A DNA stretch of 8,403 bases from contig CALIFM010000252.1 of the NCBI GenBank assembly GCA_938021685.1, positions 1 to 8,403 on the forward strand, written 5' to 3'. Shown here one piece after another: positions 7,629 through 8,403 of this stretch (its first letter is position 1; each line of letters begins with the position of its first letter). The position numbers and the translations under genes were made by a program. This DNA is from an uncultured Gammaproteobacteria bacterium (GTDB taxonomy: Bacteria; Pseudomonadota; Gammaproteobacteria; Arenicellales; Poriferihabitantaceae). The notes beneath the pieces are model-generated. The model had not been told where the DNA came from and did not search any database. It worked only from the letters and a program-made list of their open reading frames with translations.

Positions 7629-8390
7629 TTAAGGTAATTGTTTTATTTGATGTTTGTGTGTGGAATTAAGTAGGGCACGCACTAAGTTTAGTAAATTATC
7701 TAGGTAAGCGTCAATGTCGCTTGGTTCGTAGTGGTGTTTCCAAGGCTTAAGATACCAGTCTTGGAGTAGGGCAAGTATAGCTTGTGCGGCAAAGGCGGGC
7801 TGCTCAGTTTCAAAGCAGCCCTCAGTAATGCCTTGTTCTATTAATTCGCTTAAGTTGGTCAAGGTGTCTAATTCAATTTGTATCGATTGCATTTGATGTG
7901 AATCGGACAAGCTGCGTGTTTCTAAGTACAAAAAAGAATACCATGGCTGCAGCAAGGTACTGGTGAAAAAATGCAAGCGTATGGTGTGCTCCAGCTTGGT
8001 CTGCGCATCGTCTGCGCTGGCGTCCTGACTGCCTTGGGTGATGTTGTTATGCGTCAGCTGCTCGATTACATCTTTTACGATGATAGCAAGATTTTCTTTT
8101 TTGCCAATGCAGGCGTAGATGCTGCCTATGCTTAGGCCCGTGTCGAGACTAAGGTCTCTTAATGACATCTTATGAAAGCCAATTTGGGCGGCCATTACAA
8201 AAGTGGAAGCGAACAGTTTTTGTAAGTTTGAGACCGCAACATGCCTTTTCTTGATGGTGATGATGGCACGGTTGCGGTCAAAGATCGAATCAAACAGGCG
8301 ATTATCTTGAGGTGCAAAGGAGGCCTTAAAAGAACTAAAGCTATTGCAGTGTGCCTTTGGTTGATCGCGCAACAACAAACTATTTGGCAT
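7629..8390 (-). CDS. TetR/AcrR-family transcriptional regulator
   Basis: This is a probable local regulator, most likely a repressor of the fatty-acid operon that it leads. As drawn it has 253 residues. The TetR-type DNA-binding domain lies at about 52-105: the first helix is around NLQKLFASTFVMAAQIGF, the helix-turn-helix is MSLRDLSLDTGLSIGSIY at 75-92, and the usual KxxL end appears as KKENL at 97-101. The C-terminal ligand-binding half is helical and includes the FLYLETRSL segment at 153-161. Acyl-CoA is a reasonable ligand from context but is not shown by the sequence. The DNA-binding domain is preceded by about 50 residues, longer than the 10-20 usual in TetR proteins. There is no clear ribosome-binding site before the ATG at 8390, and the frame stays open to the window edge, so the true start may lie further right. 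The promoter is outside the window. The gene could also control genes beyond the right edge. Confidence 0.88.
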   Translation of the reverse strand: MPNSLLLRDQPKAHCNSFSSFKASFAPQDNRLFDSIFDRNRAIITIKKRHVAVSNLQKLFASTFVMAAQIGFHKMSLRDLSLDTGLSIGSIYACIGKKENLAIIVKDVIEQLTHNNITQGSQDASADDAQTKLEHTIRLHFFTSTLLQPWYSFLYLETRSLSDSHQMQSIQIELDTLTNLSELIEQGITEGCFETEQPAFAAQAILALLQDWYLKPWKHHYEPSDIDAYLDNLLNLVRALLNSTHKHQIKQLP

Positions 8391-8403
8391 CGATAAAACG
8401 GGG

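Overview
The window suggests a Gram-negative proteobacterium, most likely a gammaproteobacterium. The FadD and FadH proteins resemble their E. coli counterparts along their whole length, while the multifunctional enzyme has the FadN domain order rather than the E. coli FadB order. GC content looks moderate, in the high forties by eye. No plasmid, phage or IS genes are visible, and I cannot name a genus.

All five genes lie on the minus strand, so transcription runs from the right edge to the left. In that order they are a TetR-family regulator (7629-8390, start uncertain because the frame stays open to the window edge), fadD acyl-CoA synthetase (5941-7614), fadH 2,4-dienoyl-CoA reductase (3817-5889), a FadN-type 3-hydroxyacyl-CoA dehydrogenase/enoyl-CoA hydratase (1279-3654) and a FadA-type thiolase (73-1269). 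The gaps are 14, 51, 162 and 9 bases. This looks like one fatty-acid degradation operon led by its own repressor-like gene. FadD activates the fatty acid, FadH removes awkward double bases of unsaturated chains (double bonds at even positions), the FadN-type enzyme hydrates and oxidises, and the thiolase cleaves off acetyl-CoA. The acyl-CoA dehydrogenase step (FadE) and a FadL-type importer are not in the window.

The most unusual structure is in the 162-base gap between fadH and the FadN-type gene. It holds a degenerate direct repeat of the last 24 codons of fadH, displaced by 102 bases: 55 of 72 bases and 17 of 24 encoded residues are identical, and 16 of the 17 base differences are transitions. 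It is a fossil fadH 3' end, left either by a local duplication or by replacement of the resident fadH with a related allele. Inside this copy lies a perfect 7-base inverted repeat that the intact fadH end lacks.

The left end (1-72) and the other gaps hold no gene that I can support. I found no RNA gene, CRISPR array, mobile element or convincing intrinsic terminator. I did not find a new multigene system: the coding content is a well-formed beta-oxidation operon, and the novelty is in the gene-tail repeat and possibly in the regulator.
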